Assembly: GCF_029582805.1 (NCBI RefSeq)
Contig: NZ_JAKKUT010000001.1
Coordinates: 62,001-126,000 of the forward strand
Origin: Candidatus Synechococcus calcipolaris G9
GTDB taxonomy: Bacteria; Cyanobacteriota; Cyanobacteriia; Thermosynechococcales; Thermosynechococcaceae
Length of the DNA stretch: 64,000 nt
Reading direction: 5' to 3'
Translations under genes and position numbers: made by a program
The notes under the pieces: model-generated
Seen by the model: only the letters and a program-made list of their open reading frames with translations
What the model was told of the DNA's origin: nothing
Database searches by the model: none
Shown here: positions 54,653 through 64,000 of the stretch, piece by piece
How the letters are laid out: each line of letters begins with the position of its first letter
Position numbering within the stretch: position 1 is the first letter of the stretch

Positions 54653-56401
54653 ATGTCTAAAATTGTGTCTTTGGCCAGAGAGGATATGGACATGGAAGCA
54701 TTATTCTGTCGATTTAGGGCAGCGGTGCGGGGTGTGGTTCTAGTTCTCATTCTGGTTGCGACGCTGGCAATGGGCATCCTACCCCCTGGGGTGGCTTGGG
54801 CCGCATCTCAAACGGACGCAAGCCTAGGGGCGATCGCCCAATTTATTCCCCGCCAGGCCCTAGTGGCTCTCTCCCTTGCCAAGCCGGTACAGGAACTTCC
54901 TGGGCCCTTAGGTACTCCCCTAGAGCAGATCCTGCGGGATGAATGGCAGAGGTTGGGAATCGGTGAACTTCGCCGGGTGAAGGACTGGGCGGATAATGAA
55001 ATGGCCATTGCTCTATTACCGTCAGATACTGGTTCAGAAGCTCCGACTCTCCACGGTATAAATCAAGGCACAAACTTGGGCGATCGCCTCCTTTGGATTA
55101 TTAAAATTCGCCGTAATGAGGCTGCTACTAACTTTTTAGATCGACTCTGGCAAGATAGACAGGGGAATGGGAGTAAGTCAGAAACCTATCAAGGGGTACG
55201 GGTGCTCTCCGCTGCGGGAAGCCCTCGCCTAGCCAATCCGAAATCCCTTCAGAATGGGCTGCCGGTGGCTACGGCCCAGGTAAAGGATCGGGTGGTTTTG
55301 ATTGCCACCAATCCCCAACTCATTAAAGCGGCCCTGGCCAGTGCCCAAAGTCCCGATGCATCCCTGGGCATGATGGCAAGCTATCGTCAGGCGATCGCCA
55401 CATTGCCCCCGAACCCCTGGGGATTCCTATATGGAAATTTACAATCCTTGGGGGATCCGTCCCAACTGTCGCCCCGCTACGATCGCCTCTTTCTGGCCCT
55501 TTATCAAGACGGAAAGCAACTCCTGATGGATATGGCCCTCAAGGGAATTGGGGAAACACCGGCTGAAGAGACTGGGGCAAATTCAACGATCGCCAGTGGT
55601 CTTCATTCAGACTTAGTTCAAGCCTGGCCAGCGGATCCAGGGATGGCCCTCATGGGTAAGGCCCTTCCCCAAGCCTGGCAGGATCTCAATGCCGCATTAA
55701 TCACCTATCCAGCGGGCCGGGCCCAGTCAGGGGAGTCTATTTTGGAACGGGCGATCGCCGATCTAGGCCACCAATGGAAAATTGATCTGGTCAATACCAT
55801 CTTTCCCCTAGGTTCCCAAGCCTACGCCCTAGGATTATGGCCCCAAGCACCGGATTCTACCCAACTGGATTGGCTGTGGACATCCCCGATCACCCCAGAA
55901 ACCGATTCCACCTTAGCTACCCTAGATACCATTGCCACGGATAAAGGCTTTTCCCGCGATCCTATTCCCGTGGGTTCCCAATCCTTCCAGGCATGGACTA
56001 AACTCAATCCCGATCTTGAGAATACAGGCCGTTTAATCTCCCAGGTGGCAGGAGTCTACGGCCAAAATGGGGAGACGGTTTGGCTCGGTTCATCTCTGGT
56101 CACCCTATCGGAGTATTTTGATCATCTTGCCCACCCAGGCACAGACAAATCTAACCCATCTAGCTCGTGGCTTAAACTCAATCAATGGGGTGTAAAGGAG
56201 CGTGACATCCAGGGATTGCTGTACCTCAACTGGTCAAAGTCTCGTTTTTTACTAGAGCATCGCTTCCCATTTCTAAAAATCCTAGATACCTGGACAATGC
56301 CCCTAGGGGAGCAGTTGCAATCCATTGCCTTGATTAATCAAGGTCGTCAGGGCCCATTCCAGCGGGCAAGGGCAATTATTGAATGGGAGCAGGAAAGATA
56401 A
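54653..56401 (+). CDS. Exported DUF3352 protein
   Basis: 582 aa. N-terminal signal or anchor (VVLVLILVATLAMGILPPGV). The body has the DUF3352 pattern (FIPRQALVALSLAKPVQE and later DADEMAIALLP-like NEMAIALLPSDTG). The family is widespread in cyanobacteria and has no known function. TTG/ATG ambiguity does not apply: ATG 54653, though ATG 54689 (MEALFCRFRAAV) is also plausible. It begins a run with the epimerase (TAATG overlap) and cofG. Confidence 0.72.
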   Translation: MSKIVSLAREDMDMEALFCRFRAAVRGVVLVLILVATLAMGILPPGVAWAASQTDASLGAIAQFIPRQALVALSLAKPVQELPGPLGTPLEQILRDEWQRLGIGELRRVKDWADNEMAIALLPSDTGSEAPTLHGINQGTNLGDRLLWIIKIRRNEAATNFLDRLWQDRQGNGSKSETYQGVRVLSAAGSPRLANPKSLQNGLPVATAQVKDRVVLIATNPQLIKAALASAQSPDASLGMMASYRQAIATLPPNPWGFLYGNLQSLGDPSQLSPRYDRLFLALYQDGKQLLMDMALKGIGETPAEETGANSTIASGLHSDLVQAWPADPGMALMGKALPQAWQDLNAALITYPAGRAQSGESILERAIADLGHQWKIDLVNTIFPLGSQAYALGLWPQAPDSTQLDWLWTSPITPETDSTLATLDTIATDKGFSRDPIPVGSQSFQAWTKLNPDLENTGRLISQVAGVYGQNGETVWLGSSLVTLSEYFDHLAHPGTDKSNPSSSWLKLNQWGVKERDIQGLLYLNWSKSRFLLEHRFPFLKILDTWTMPLGEQLQSIALINQGRQGPFQRARAIIEWEQER

Positions 56402-57222
56402 TGGCACATGAACTAATCTGTGGCGAATCACGGCTGACGGTGGTTCCAGAGCGGGGGGGCTTGATTTCCGGTTGGCAGTGGCGGGGGCAAGAGATTCTTT
56501 ATCTGGATCGCGATCGCTTTGCCAACCCAGACTTAAGCGTGCGGGGAGGCATTCCGATCCTATTTCCCATCTGTGGAAACCTGCCCAACAATGAATTCAT
56601 CTATGAAGATCAAAAATATAGTCTTAAGCAGCATGGCTTTGCCCGGGATCTGCCCTGGCAGGTGCAGGATCACCAAGGGAATTCCATTGTTTTAAGGTTA
56701 GGGGATACGGAGGCAACCCGTGGGGTCTATCCCTTTGAGTTTGATTTGGAATTTACCTATACCCTAGGGACTGATAGCCTGGGCCTGGAACTGCGGATCA
56801 CCAATCCAGGGGAGCGGCCCCTGCCCTTTAGTTTGGGCTTGCATCCCTATTTTGCAGTTCAGGAGAAGGAGCAATTAACGTTTAATCTGCCCATCAATGG
56901 GATGGTGGATCAAAAAACACAGCGGCCCCTAACCTTTGCCGGTGGTTTTGATTGGGCTGCCCCGGAACTTGATTTAGCCTGTCGGCCCCTGTTGGGTCAT
57001 CGGGCCCGGGTGAGCGATCGCCAGCGAGGGTATCATCTAGACCTGAACTTTAGTCCCGAATTTACGACTTTGGTGTTTTGGACGCTGCACGGGAAAGATT
57101 ACTACTGTTTAGAACCCTGGACTGCCCCCCGCAATGCCTTGAATAGCGGCGTTGATTTAATTCATTTGCCTCCCCAAGCCTCGATGGTGCTTCAGGTTGA
57201 GTTACACCTTTCAGCCATTTAA
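56401..57222 (+). CDS. Aldose-1-epimerase family protein
   Basis: 273 aa galactose-mutarotase fold. GGIPILFPICGNLP, KQHGFARDLPW and SLGLHPYFAV carry the conserved histidines; the acidic residue is expected near YCLEPWTAP. Substrate unknown; YeaD-type (glucose-6-phosphate) mutarotase is a possibility. ATG 56401 overlaps the preceding stop. Confidence 0.85.
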   Translation: MAHELICGESRLTVVPERGGLISGWQWRGQEILYLDRDRFANPDLSVRGGIPILFPICGNLPNNEFIYEDQKYSLKQHGFARDLPWQVQDHQGNSIVLRLGDTEATRGVYPFEFDLEFTYTLGTDSLGLELRITNPGERPLPFSLGLHPYFAVQEKEQLTFNLPINGMVDQKTQRPLTFAGGFDWAAPELDLACRPLLGHRARVSDRQRGYHLDLNFSPEFTTLVFWTLHGKDYYCLEPWTAPRNALNSGVDLIHLPPQASMVLQVELHLSAI

Positions 57223-57225
57223 GTT

Positions 57226-58257
57226 GTGCCAGACTTTTTGCCAGCGTCTTTGCCCGATTCAGGCGGTGATTGGATGGCTCTCCCCACCATGGCCCCGCAA
57301 AGGATTACCTACAGTCCAGCCTTTACCCTAGTGCCCACCTACGAATGCTTTAACCGCTGCACCTACTGTAATTTTCGCCAAGAGATTGGCCAGGCGAGTT
57401 GGTTGAGTATCGACCAGGCTACCCAAATACTAAAAAGTCTTCAAGGCAAAGAGACGATTGAAATTTTAATCCTCAGTGGTGAGGTGCATCCCCAAAGTCG
57501 CCACAGATCTACCTGGGTTGATCATAGTTTCCACATTGCCCAACTGGCCCTAGAGTATGGTTTTTTGCCCCACACCAACATTGGCCCCCTGAGCCGGCTA
57601 GAAATGGAGAAATTACGGACAGTGAATGTCTCCATGGGACTGATGCTGGAACAATTAACCCCCACATTACTGGATACCGTTCATCGCCATGCCCCCAGCA
57701 AGGATCCCCATTTACGCCTAGGACAATTGGAGCAGGCCGGTGCATTGGGCATTCCCTTTACCACGGGACTCCTTTTAGGTTTGGGGGAAACGGCCCAGGA
57801 TTGGCAGGATACCCTAGGGGCGATCGCCGCGAGTTTTCATCGTTGGGGCCATATCCAAGAAGTGATTTTACAGCCCTATCGCTCCGGTCAAACCCAATTG
57901 GCCCCCTTGCCGGATTTCCCCCTAGACCAACTCCCCCAGGTGGTGGCGATCGCCCGTTCCATCTTGCCCGCTGAAATTACGATTCAAATTCCCCCCAACC
58001 TGGTTAATCATCCCGGCATTCTCCTCGACTGTTTGGCGGCAGGGGCCCGGGATCTGGGGGGGATTGTGCCCCAGGATCATGTGAATCCCGATTATGACCA
58101 CGCTCCCCTATCTATTTTGAAGCAACTGTTGGCAAACCAGGGTTGGCAGTTGCAGCCACGCTTTCCCGTCTATACCCCCTGGAAATTCCAGTTTTCCCAA
58201 GAGGTTCAGGACAGACTGGACACTTGGTATCAACCCATCTCCCCAGACCAAGCCTAG
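57226..58257 (+). CDS. cofG: CofG, radical-SAM FO synthase subunit 1
   Basis: 7,8-Didemethyl-8-hydroxy-5-deazariboflavin synthase component; in cyanobacteria FO serves as a light-harvesting chromophore of photolyases. The [4Fe-4S] motif Cys-x3-Cys-x2-Cys is in YECFNRCTYCNFR, and ILSGEVHPQS and TTGLLLGLGET are typical. Start GTG 57226, with ATG 57274 as alternative. cofH is not in the window. Confidence 0.92.
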   Translation: MPDFLPASLPDSGGDWMALPTMAPQRITYSPAFTLVPTYECFNRCTYCNFRQEIGQASWLSIDQATQILKSLQGKETIEILILSGEVHPQSRHRSTWVDHSFHIAQLALEYGFLPHTNIGPLSRLEMEKLRTVNVSMGLMLEQLTPTLLDTVHRHAPSKDPHLRLGQLEQAGALGIPFTTGLLLGLGETAQDWQDTLGAIAASFHRWGHIQEVILQPYRSGQTQLAPLPDFPLDQLPQVVAIARSILPAEITIQIPPNLVNHPGILLDCLAAGARDLGGIVPQDHVNPDYDHAPLSILKQLLANQGWQLQPRFPVYTPWKFQFSQEVQDRLDTWYQPISPDQA

Positions 58258-58293
58258 GTGTAACTTGTCATTAATGTGTGTTGACTAATATGA

Positions 58294-58995
58294 CTAATAG
58301 CTGATCTGCAATGTCACCGTCGCCTCAACGGTCAACTCCCCTGGCAATACGGGCGTGGCATCGGCGGAGAGGGCCGTTGCTCTCATCACCGGCAGACTGG
58401 GGGGAGTGGCCTGATTAATTTGAATATTCACCACCTGATTAGGACGGAGATTCAAGCTAGAGAGAACCACCTGAGCCTGGGTTTGGGCATCTTGGGTGGC
58501 CCGCTGCAAGGCAACATTACGGGCATCGGTGAGGTTGGCATCGGGGGCCGTGAAGGAAATATTATTAATCGTTGTGGCTCCGGCATTCACGGCTCCATCT
58601 AAAATTTGCCCTGCCCGATCGCCGCCAATCTGAAAACTGACGGTATTGCGGCCAATGTATCCCACCAGAACCCGTTGATTATTGGTGTATTGATAATTGG
58701 GCATCAAACTAATTCCCGTGGTTTGTAACTGACTGACATTGCTACCACGGAGGGCATTCACGACGGCATTGGAACGGCGGGCAACCTCCTGCTGCACCTC
58801 CTGGGCGGTTTTACCCTGCACCTCTACCCCCAAAGATACGTCGGCTAGGGTTGCCGTAATGGCTTGACTACCCCGGCCCGTCACTGTTAAAGTTCGTAGC
58901 ATTTCTTGGGCCAGGGCGGGTTGAATGGCAAACAGGGCCAGGGCGATCGCTAGGACTGCCGATCGTTGGATCGGGGCAACGGAAAAATAAATCAA
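58294..58995 (-). CDS. Exported SIMPL-domain (DUF541) protein
   Basis: 233 aa. Signal peptide (AVLAIALALFAIQPALAQ, cleavage likely after AQ) and the SIMPL core (TVTGRGSQAITATLADVSLG, VGYIGRNTVSFQI, DARNVALQRATQDAQTQAQV). Function is poorly known; related proteins protect against oxidative stress or act at the cell envelope. Start is TTG 58995 with GAGGT ten bases upstream; no ATG fits. Confidence 0.85.
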   Translation of the reverse strand: MIYFSVAPIQRSAVLAIALALFAIQPALAQEMLRTLTVTGRGSQAITATLADVSLGVEVQGKTAQEVQQEVARRSNAVVNALRGSNVSQLQTTGISLMPNYQYTNNQRVLVGYIGRNTVSFQIGGDRAGQILDGAVNAGATTINNISFTAPDANLTDARNVALQRATQDAQTQAQVVLSSLNLRPNQVVNIQINQATPPSLPVMRATALSADATPVLPGELTVEATVTLQISY

Positions 58996-59158
58996 GACTA
59001 TACCTCAGGATAGAACTATCAAAATAGGGTTTCTCAACTCCCTTTACTCTGGCATAGGGTTGGGGTGGGGATGGGGCTGTTTCAAAAATTGTAAAATCGA
59101 TCCCTGTATGATCCTTTATCATGGCTAAACAGAAACTTGACATTCAGGTAAATCAACA

Positions 59159-59884
59159 TTGCCTACCCTCGGTGTAAATATTGATCATGTGGCCACCCTC
59201 CGTCAGGCCCGTCAAACCATTGAGCCGGATCCCGTTGCCGCCGCTATTCTCGCAGAATTGGGGGGAGCCGATGGCATTACGGTTCACCTGCGGGAAGATC
59301 GCCGCCATATTCAAGAGCGGGATGTGCAAATTCTGCGGCAAACGGTACGTACCCATCTCAACCTGGAAATGGCAGCCACGCCGGAAATGGTGGCCATTGC
59401 CCTAGATATTCAGCCGGATTATGTCACTCTAGTTCCGGAACGTCGCCAAGAGGTGACAACGGAAGGCGGCCTCGATGCGATCGCCCAAGTCGAATCCCTA
59501 ACCCAGGTTGTGGCTACCCTGCAAAACGCCGATATTCCCGTCAGTTTATTTATTGATGCGGATCCGGATCAAATTCGTGCTGCGGCCAAAACCGGGGCCA
59601 AGTTTATCGAACTCCATACCGGCCAGTATGCGGAAGCTGTGGGGGAAGGGGCCCAACTCCAAGAGCTACAAAACCTCGCTCGTGGCCTCTGGCAAGCCAA
59701 GGACTTAGGTTTGCGGGTGAATGCGGGTCATGGCTTAACCTATTTGAATGTTTACCCCGTGGCCCAATTGGAAGGGATGGAAGAACTGAATATTGGCCAT
59801 ACCATTGTCAGTCGGGCAGTTTTAGTGGGACTAGAGCGGGCCGTGCAAGAAATGAAGCGGGCGATCGCCGGCCGATTCCCCTAA
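59159..59884 (+). CDS. pdxJ: Pyridoxine 5'-phosphate synthase
   Basis: Last step of the DXP-dependent vitamin B6 route. [33 protein letters not shown] and [12 protein letters not shown] are the PdxJ motifs. 241 aa. The start is TTG 59159 (AGGT nine bases upstream); no ATG is available before the conserved N terminus. Confidence 0.95.
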   Translation: MPTLGVNIDHVATLRQARQTIEPDPVAAAILAELGGADGITVHLREDRRHIQERDVQILRQTVRTHLNLEMAATPEMVAIALDIQPDYVTLVPERRQEVTTEGGLDAIAQVESLTQVVATLQNADIPVSLFIDADPDQIRAAAKTGAKFIELHTGQYAEAVGEGAQLQELQNLARGLWQAKDLGLRVNAGHGLTYLNVYPVAQLEGMEELNIGHTIVSRAVLVGLERAVQEMKRAIAGRFP

Positions 59885-60072
59885 GTTTCCCTAAATCTGG
59901 GGCGGGTATCCATGGGTTCCTTGCCGAGGATCCTCAAGGATATTACCGTAAGAAAAGCGTTTCCGCCTCATTCCTTGTTGTTGTGTATTTCGTTTATCTA
60001 TCTCGGTTTGCCTATCTCGTTATTGTCCATCTTAATTACTGTTTACTGTCCATCTCGTTACCGTGGAAATTC

Positions 60073-61431
60073 ATGACCCTTTCGCCCCCAGAATCTTCGC
60101 CTAACCCTACTGCCACCTCACCCATGGCGATCGCCCCCGTGATCGTGGATCGGAAAGACATTGATGCCAATATCTGGATTGCCCTCCTGGCTGCGGGTGT
60201 GGGAACCCTGGGGATTTATATTTTGCTGTTCCCCCTACGGGCGACCTATCTGGGCCAACTACTCTTTGAGCGGGGCTGGACCCAACCTGTAGCGATTTTG
60301 TTTGCCATTTTTGTGATGGCATTTACACTGCTGAAGGCCCTTGCCCTTCTTAGTCAATTGGCATCCCTGCGTCAAGGGTGGGTGCCCATGAACTTTCCCC
60401 TAAAATCTCCCACCGATGCCAGTTTAGCCCAGTTGCAGCATACCCTGGCCCAACGGCGATCGCTCCTGCCCGTGCGCTGTGCCCGTACCCTAGGGGCCTA
60501 CATGGTGGGGGGCAGTCGGGAAGCGGCCAATGAAGTGGTGGCGGAAGATAGTAGTGCGGCCGCTGCGGCCTCAGAAGCCTCCTACACCATTCCACGGGTC
60601 TTGGTTTGGGCCATTCCCCTGTTGGGGTTTATTGGTACGGTGGTCGGTATTAGTCAGGCGGTCAGCGGCTTTTCTAGCTTTCTGCAAACAGCCCAAGAAG
60701 TCGATCAGATCAAGGAAGGAATTGGTGGCGTAACGACGGGCCTAGCCGTTGCCTTTGATACGACCCTGGTCGCCTTAATTCTGAGCGTGCTGGTGATGAT
60801 TCCCCTTGTCATTGTGGAGCGGCAAGAATCTAAACTCCTCCTCACCATTGATGGCTACATTAACGACTACGTTTTAGCCCGACTTCCCATGGCCACCCCC
60901 ACCGCCAGCTTAACCACCTCAGACCTGCAAGAAACAATCCAAGCCGTTCTCCGGGAGGAATTACCCAGTCCAGAAGCCCTGATGGAGCCAGCCCAGGCTA
61001 CCCTGGAGCAATTAGTGAATCATTTAGGCCGTTTAGCCCAGGCCCTCACCAGCGATCGCAAACAGTTTCTCACCACCCTAGAGGAGCAGCACCATAACCA
61101 AGATCAGGCCTTCCAGCAGTTACTCCATGAATTTCAGGAGCGTAGTCAAGTCCTAGTGACCGAACTCCACCGTAGCCAGGACGACTTTTCCGGACACATT
61201 TCCAATCAGACCCAGGCCCTTGCCCAACTTCTAGAGCAAAGTAGTCAAACTCTGCAACAGCGATTGGAACTACTGGCCTCCCTGAATCAAGCCCTCAACG
61301 CCCTAGCGGAAACGGGGAGCCTTCAATTGGTAATCCATGACCTGAACCAAAGCCTAGAGCAACTTCAACCCGTACTCAAGCAACTTTCCCAGCCCCGCCG
61401 CGTCATGCTCGTTGAACAAAATGCGGAATAA
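60073..61431 (+). CDS. MotA/TolQ/ExbB-family protein with coiled-coil tail
   Basis: About 452 residues. The proton-channel domain includes IPLLGFIGTVVGISQAVSGF and GVTTGLAVAFDTTLVALILS, the TolQ/ExbB hallmark region; at least three membrane helices are seen. The last ~150 residues are a Gln/Leu-rich coiled coil (TQALAQLLEQSSQTLQQRLE). No TolR/ExbD partner follows, so its role in energising the envelope is uncertain. ATG 60073; the frame is open to 59983. Confidence 0.8.
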   Translation: MTLSPPESSPNPTATSPMAIAPVIVDRKDIDANIWIALLAAGVGTLGIYILLFPLRATYLGQLLFERGWTQPVAILFAIFVMAFTLLKALALLSQLASLRQGWVPMNFPLKSPTDASLAQLQHTLAQRRSLLPVRCARTLGAYMVGGSREAANEVVAEDSSAAAAASEASYTIPRVLVWAIPLLGFIGTVVGISQAVSGFSSFLQTAQEVDQIKEGIGGVTTGLAVAFDTTLVALILSVLVMIPLVIVERQESKLLLTIDGYINDYVLARLPMATPTASLTTSDLQETIQAVLREELPSPEALMEPAQATLEQLVNHLGRLAQALTSDRKQFLTTLEEQHHNQDQAFQQLLHEFQERSQVLVTELHRSQDDFSGHISNQTQALAQLLEQSSQTLQQRLELLASLNQALNALAETGSLQLVIHDLNQSLEQLQPVLKQLSQPRRVMLVEQNAE

Positions 61432-61591
61432 ATACCAGGGAAAAATTTTACATTTCTCAAAATTTGATTGCCAGTCCCCTGAATAACGGCCTACCTTAAG
61501 ATAAAAACAGTCCATTAGATCATTATTGCTATTTCATTATTCCTATCACTCTCAATTCATTATCAATGTCCTCTATTCATACCCTACTCAC

Positions 61592-63202
61592 GTGACTCTT
61601 CCTGCCTCTACGGTTCGCCGCCTCAAACGTCTTCCACAATTACCCGTCGTTTGGGAGGGTGCTTGGCGCACAATCGTTAACCCCAGAAATGAAAACGATC
61701 AACAAACCTGCATGGTGTGGGTCGATAGTACTAGCCCCGGTGTCAGGGCAATGGAAGTTATCAAAACTCCAGTCACACCAGAAGTTATGACGCGGCTATT
61801 GATGCAGGCTATAGAAAAACCCCAAGGGGGGCAGGAGGGTTCTCTACCCCAAGAAATTATCACTAGCGATCGCGAGTTTCAGTTTTTTTTGCGGGGAGCA
61901 TTAAAAGATCTGGATATTGATATTACCTATGCGGATCAACTCCCTTTTAGCAGCGAATTATTTAACTACCTGGATCACGCTTCCACCTCAACCCCCGATG
62001 AGATTCCTGAGCCTTTGCAAGGAGTCATGGATGATGTCGTCGATCGCCTCTGGACAGCAGCCCCCTGGCAAAATCTCCTAGATAGCCAGATATTCCGTAT
62101 TGCCTGTAAAGCCTTGGACAGTTGCTTCTTCGCCACATTTTTAGGATTTCTGGGCGAAGAGTATGGCGTTCTTCTCTATCGTAATCTTGATTCCCTCATC
62201 AGTTTCCGCCAAAATGTCTTCGAAATAAATTTAGAGACCAGTATAGAGTCTGACAATTTCAATGAGTCCGAGACAGCCTTTCTACGCCAAGACTGTATAT
62301 TTCTGACCTTCAATCTTACGGATGAGGGAGATCGGTACCCTTCCCTGCTCCCTAGCCCGATGGACTCCCCCCCCAGCAGTAGCACTGTTGTTGTCCCTTC
62401 CTTTGGCAGTATTCATCCCTTAGAAGGGTTACGTACCTATCTGGACGAAGAAGAAGCGGCAATCATATATATGGGGCTAGAGGCATTTCTCAAGTTCTGG
62501 CAAAAAAATAATAAAAAGATTAACGTTAATCGATTTCCTGCCCTTGAAGCAACCACCAAGATCAAGCATCCGATCGCCCAGACCAATATTAGCTGGGTTG
62601 TGAGTACGTTGCCCGATGTGACCGCTACATTGCAAGCCATGGAGCCGGACAAGACAAATCCTTTTCTAAGGACAACAGGGGATGGTCTAGACCTGAAAGT
62701 TATCCCCATTAATGACAATTTTGTACCAGATAAGTCCTTGGTTTTCCTGGATGAGCGGCCCATGGCTTGGCTGGAGGAGGCGAAAAACTATACCAGGTAT
62801 TACCAGGAGGGAGAATTACCCTTAAAAGCGTCTTCGATGGCAACCCTGATCATTCAAACGAGTCAACCAAAAGTACGGACAATGGTGCAAACCTTAGCGA
62901 CAGGGGATGGTTTGAATTGGGTTCAAATCGTGAAGTCGGATGCCTCGCTCCATGAATCACCAAAGCATATTCTAATGCTACAAACCAGTGGCGGTGAGTT
63001 TATCTACTGTAATGAATACGATCCTGAAGATAAAGGGTACATGAAAGTCTTCAAACAATGGGATAAACTATGCCGGAAAAGTGGGGGGTGGTGTGTCGTC
63101 CTTTTAGCCAGTGGCATCACCGGAAAGGGACGGATGAACCCTCAATTTTCTGATCTATGGGCTTTCCTAGAGGTTCCCTATCTTTCCTTAGTAGATGACT
63201 AG
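61592..63202 (+). CDS. Large uncharacterised protein (possibly DUF6930-type)
   Basis: About 536 residues. The N-terminal segment reads VTLPASTVRRLKRLPQLPVV, then a globular region with EFQFFLRGALKDLDIDITYA. There is no membrane segment or catalytic motif I can identify; the C-terminal ~130 residues begin near MATLIIQTSQPKVRTMVQT. It resembles cyanobacterial proteins annotated only as DUF6930, from memory. Start GTG 61592 is chosen over a TTG at 61526. Confidence 0.55.
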   Translation: MTLPASTVRRLKRLPQLPVVWEGAWRTIVNPRNENDQQTCMVWVDSTSPGVRAMEVIKTPVTPEVMTRLLMQAIEKPQGGQEGSLPQEIITSDREFQFFLRGALKDLDIDITYADQLPFSSELFNYLDHASTSTPDEIPEPLQGVMDDVVDRLWTAAPWQNLLDSQIFRIACKALDSCFFATFLGFLGEEYGVLLYRNLDSLISFRQNVFEINLETSIESDNFNESETAFLRQDCIFLTFNLTDEGDRYPSLLPSPMDSPPSSSTVVVPSFGSIHPLEGLRTYLDEEEAAIIYMGLEAFLKFWQKNNKKINVNRFPALEATTKIKHPIAQTNISWVVSTLPDVTATLQAMEPDKTNPFLRTTGDGLDLKVIPINDNFVPDKSLVFLDERPMAWLEEAKNYTRYYQEGELPLKASSMATLIIQTSQPKVRTMVQTLATGDGLNWVQIVKSDASLHESPKHILMLQTSGGEFIYCNEYDPEDKGYMKVFKQWDKLCRKSGGWCVVLLASGITGKGRMNPQFSDLWAFLEVPYLSLVDD

Positions 63203-63228
63203 AGCATTAGATGATTAGATGAACCCCC

Positions 63229-63816
63229 ATGAAATTTCATCAACGGCTAGCAATCGCCCTATTTTTTCCCTTTTTACTAACGGCTCTGACGGGAGTTGGC
63301 CATCGCATTGGCCGTAGTTGGTTGGGGCTACCGAAATCCTTTGGCCGGGCGATGATGACCCTCCATGAAGGCCGATTTTTGGGGGAGAGCCTAATTCCTG
63401 TATATGTTTTAGTCTTGGGCCTGGGTCTTTTGGCCATGATTGCCAGTGGTTTTCTGCTATTCTTTCAACGACCAACGCCAGGGCTCTTCACGGCTCGAAA
63501 AATTCATCACCTGATTGCCCCCATCGCTGCCCTGCCGCTGATTGTCAGTGGCATCACCGGTATTTCCTATCGACTGGGTCGGGCCTGGTTTGGCCTGAGC
63601 AAGGAACAGGCGGCCATTTTCTTGTCCATTCATCAGGGAACCTATCTGGGGCCAACATTGCGACCCTTTTATATTTTGCTCATTGGCTTGGGGGCGATCG
63701 CCATTTTACTGAGTGGCGTTCAATTGATTCCAGAAGTTCGTCAACACCTTATTTTGCCCTTGAGAAAAATAGGTAAGAGATTCAAAAACTCAACCGTTGA
63801 TGAAAACCCCACCTAG
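63229..63816 (+). CDS. Small membrane protein with internal duplication (PepSY-like)
   Basis: 195 aa, four hydrophobic segments. Two halves repeat each other: LTALTGVGHRIGRSWLGLPK with LHEGRFLGESLIPVYVL, and IVSGITGISYRLGRAWFGLS with IHQGTYLGPTLRPFYIL. The TG(I/V)xxRxGRxWxGL unit recalls PepSY-associated membrane proteins. Function unknown. Confidence 0.65.
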   Translation: MKFHQRLAIALFFPFLLTALTGVGHRIGRSWLGLPKSFGRAMMTLHEGRFLGESLIPVYVLVLGLGLLAMIASGFLLFFQRPTPGLFTARKIHHLIAPIAALPLIVSGITGISYRLGRAWFGLSKEQAAIFLSIHQGTYLGPTLRPFYILLIGLGAIAILLSGVQLIPEVRQHLILPLRKIGKRFKNSTVDENPT

Positions 63817-63847
63817 GTTAGGTAGCATCCAAATTATGGTCGCCAGA

Positions 63848-64000
63848 TTACGGGCGATTGCCTAGGGCATCTTCGGGCATAATAATCAGCGTCGTTCCTT
63901 CCCGCCGTAGCACAAACACTTTTTTAGATTGGGGAATTTCTAGATAGGGATCATCACAGCGGGCCTGCCAAGAATTCCCTTCGTATAAAACCCGCCCGTG
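63848..64000 (-). CDS. NfeD-like protein, C-terminal end only
   Basis: The last ~50 residues of a minus-strand gene: GRVLYEGNSWQARCDDPYLE and KKVFVLRREGTTLIIMP, the OB-fold domain of NfeD proteins. The rest lies beyond the right edge. Confidence 0.7.
   Translation of the reverse strand, partial: HGRVLYEGNSWQARCDDPYLEIPQSKKVFVLRREGTTLIIMPEDALGNRP

Overview
The window is cyanobacterial chromosome. It carries photosystem I genes (psaL, psaI), phosphoribulokinase, the complete kaiABC clock operon plus sasA, bicarbonate uptake genes (sbtA, sbtB), sulfolipid synthase (sqdX), menA for phylloquinone, a GGPP synthase and a fibrillin-family protein. The HIP1 octamer GCGATCGC, a hallmark of many cyanobacteria, is frequent in the core genes. 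PsaI and PsaL look closest to the Thermosynechococcus-type unicellular lineage; that placement is an impression from sequence, not a computed result.

Layout. 1-8855: core genes: protein quality control (clpX cut by the left edge, clpP, tig), menA, folD, crtE, a DUF212 membrane protein, a secreted hypothetical, a pentapeptide-repeat protein behind a CRP-like site, and a LivG-type ABC ATPase. 8856-11160: a small accessory island (98-bp MITE, AlbA_2/ATPase gene, attC-like hairpin, tiny ORFs). 11161-15843: LpxB-like glycosyltransferase, phytol-kinase-like protein and CPA2 antiporter in an overlapping run, then hslO. 16266-18415: persulfide dioxygenase, rhodanese and TauE exporter, a sulfur-handling operon. 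18462-24167: Roadblock protein, MscS-related membrane protein, sqdX, fibrillin, DUF2085, nadK. 24173-29422: kaiABC, with nadK directly behind kaiC and a divergent multidomain histidine-kinase-like gene beside kaiA. 29459-33777: pyrF, DUF3611, moeB, psaL-psaI, gmk.

33778-36223 is a second accessory island: another identical MITE, an inverted-repeat element, an attC-like hairpin and a compact three-gene operon ending in a PD-(D/E)xK nuclease. sasA, a NADAR protein, a CCA-adding enzyme, a COG0523 GTPase, a CAP-domain protein and leuC follow. 42767-46560 is a third island: gene debris, attC-like hairpins, another MITE-like element, a two-gene operon whose proteins appear to share a winged-helix domain, and two toxin-antitoxin pairs (VapBC-like, MazEF-like). 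After it come manC, a Tat-exported beta-carbonic anhydrase, sbtB-sbtA, rsmE, a MerR-like regulator, tRNA-Thr(CGT), prk, a DUF3352-epimerase-cofG operon, a SIMPL protein, pdxJ, a MotA/TolQ/ExbB protein, a large unknown, a small duplicated membrane protein and the 3' end of an NfeD-like gene.

The best candidates for undescribed biology are the three-gene nuclease island (34187-36223), the two-gene winged-helix/HEPN-like island (43679-44963), the attC-like hairpins that sit directly behind accessory genes in all three islands, and the kai-adjacent histidine kinase with a degenerate ATP-binding domain. All functional statements come from reading motifs; no database search was run.
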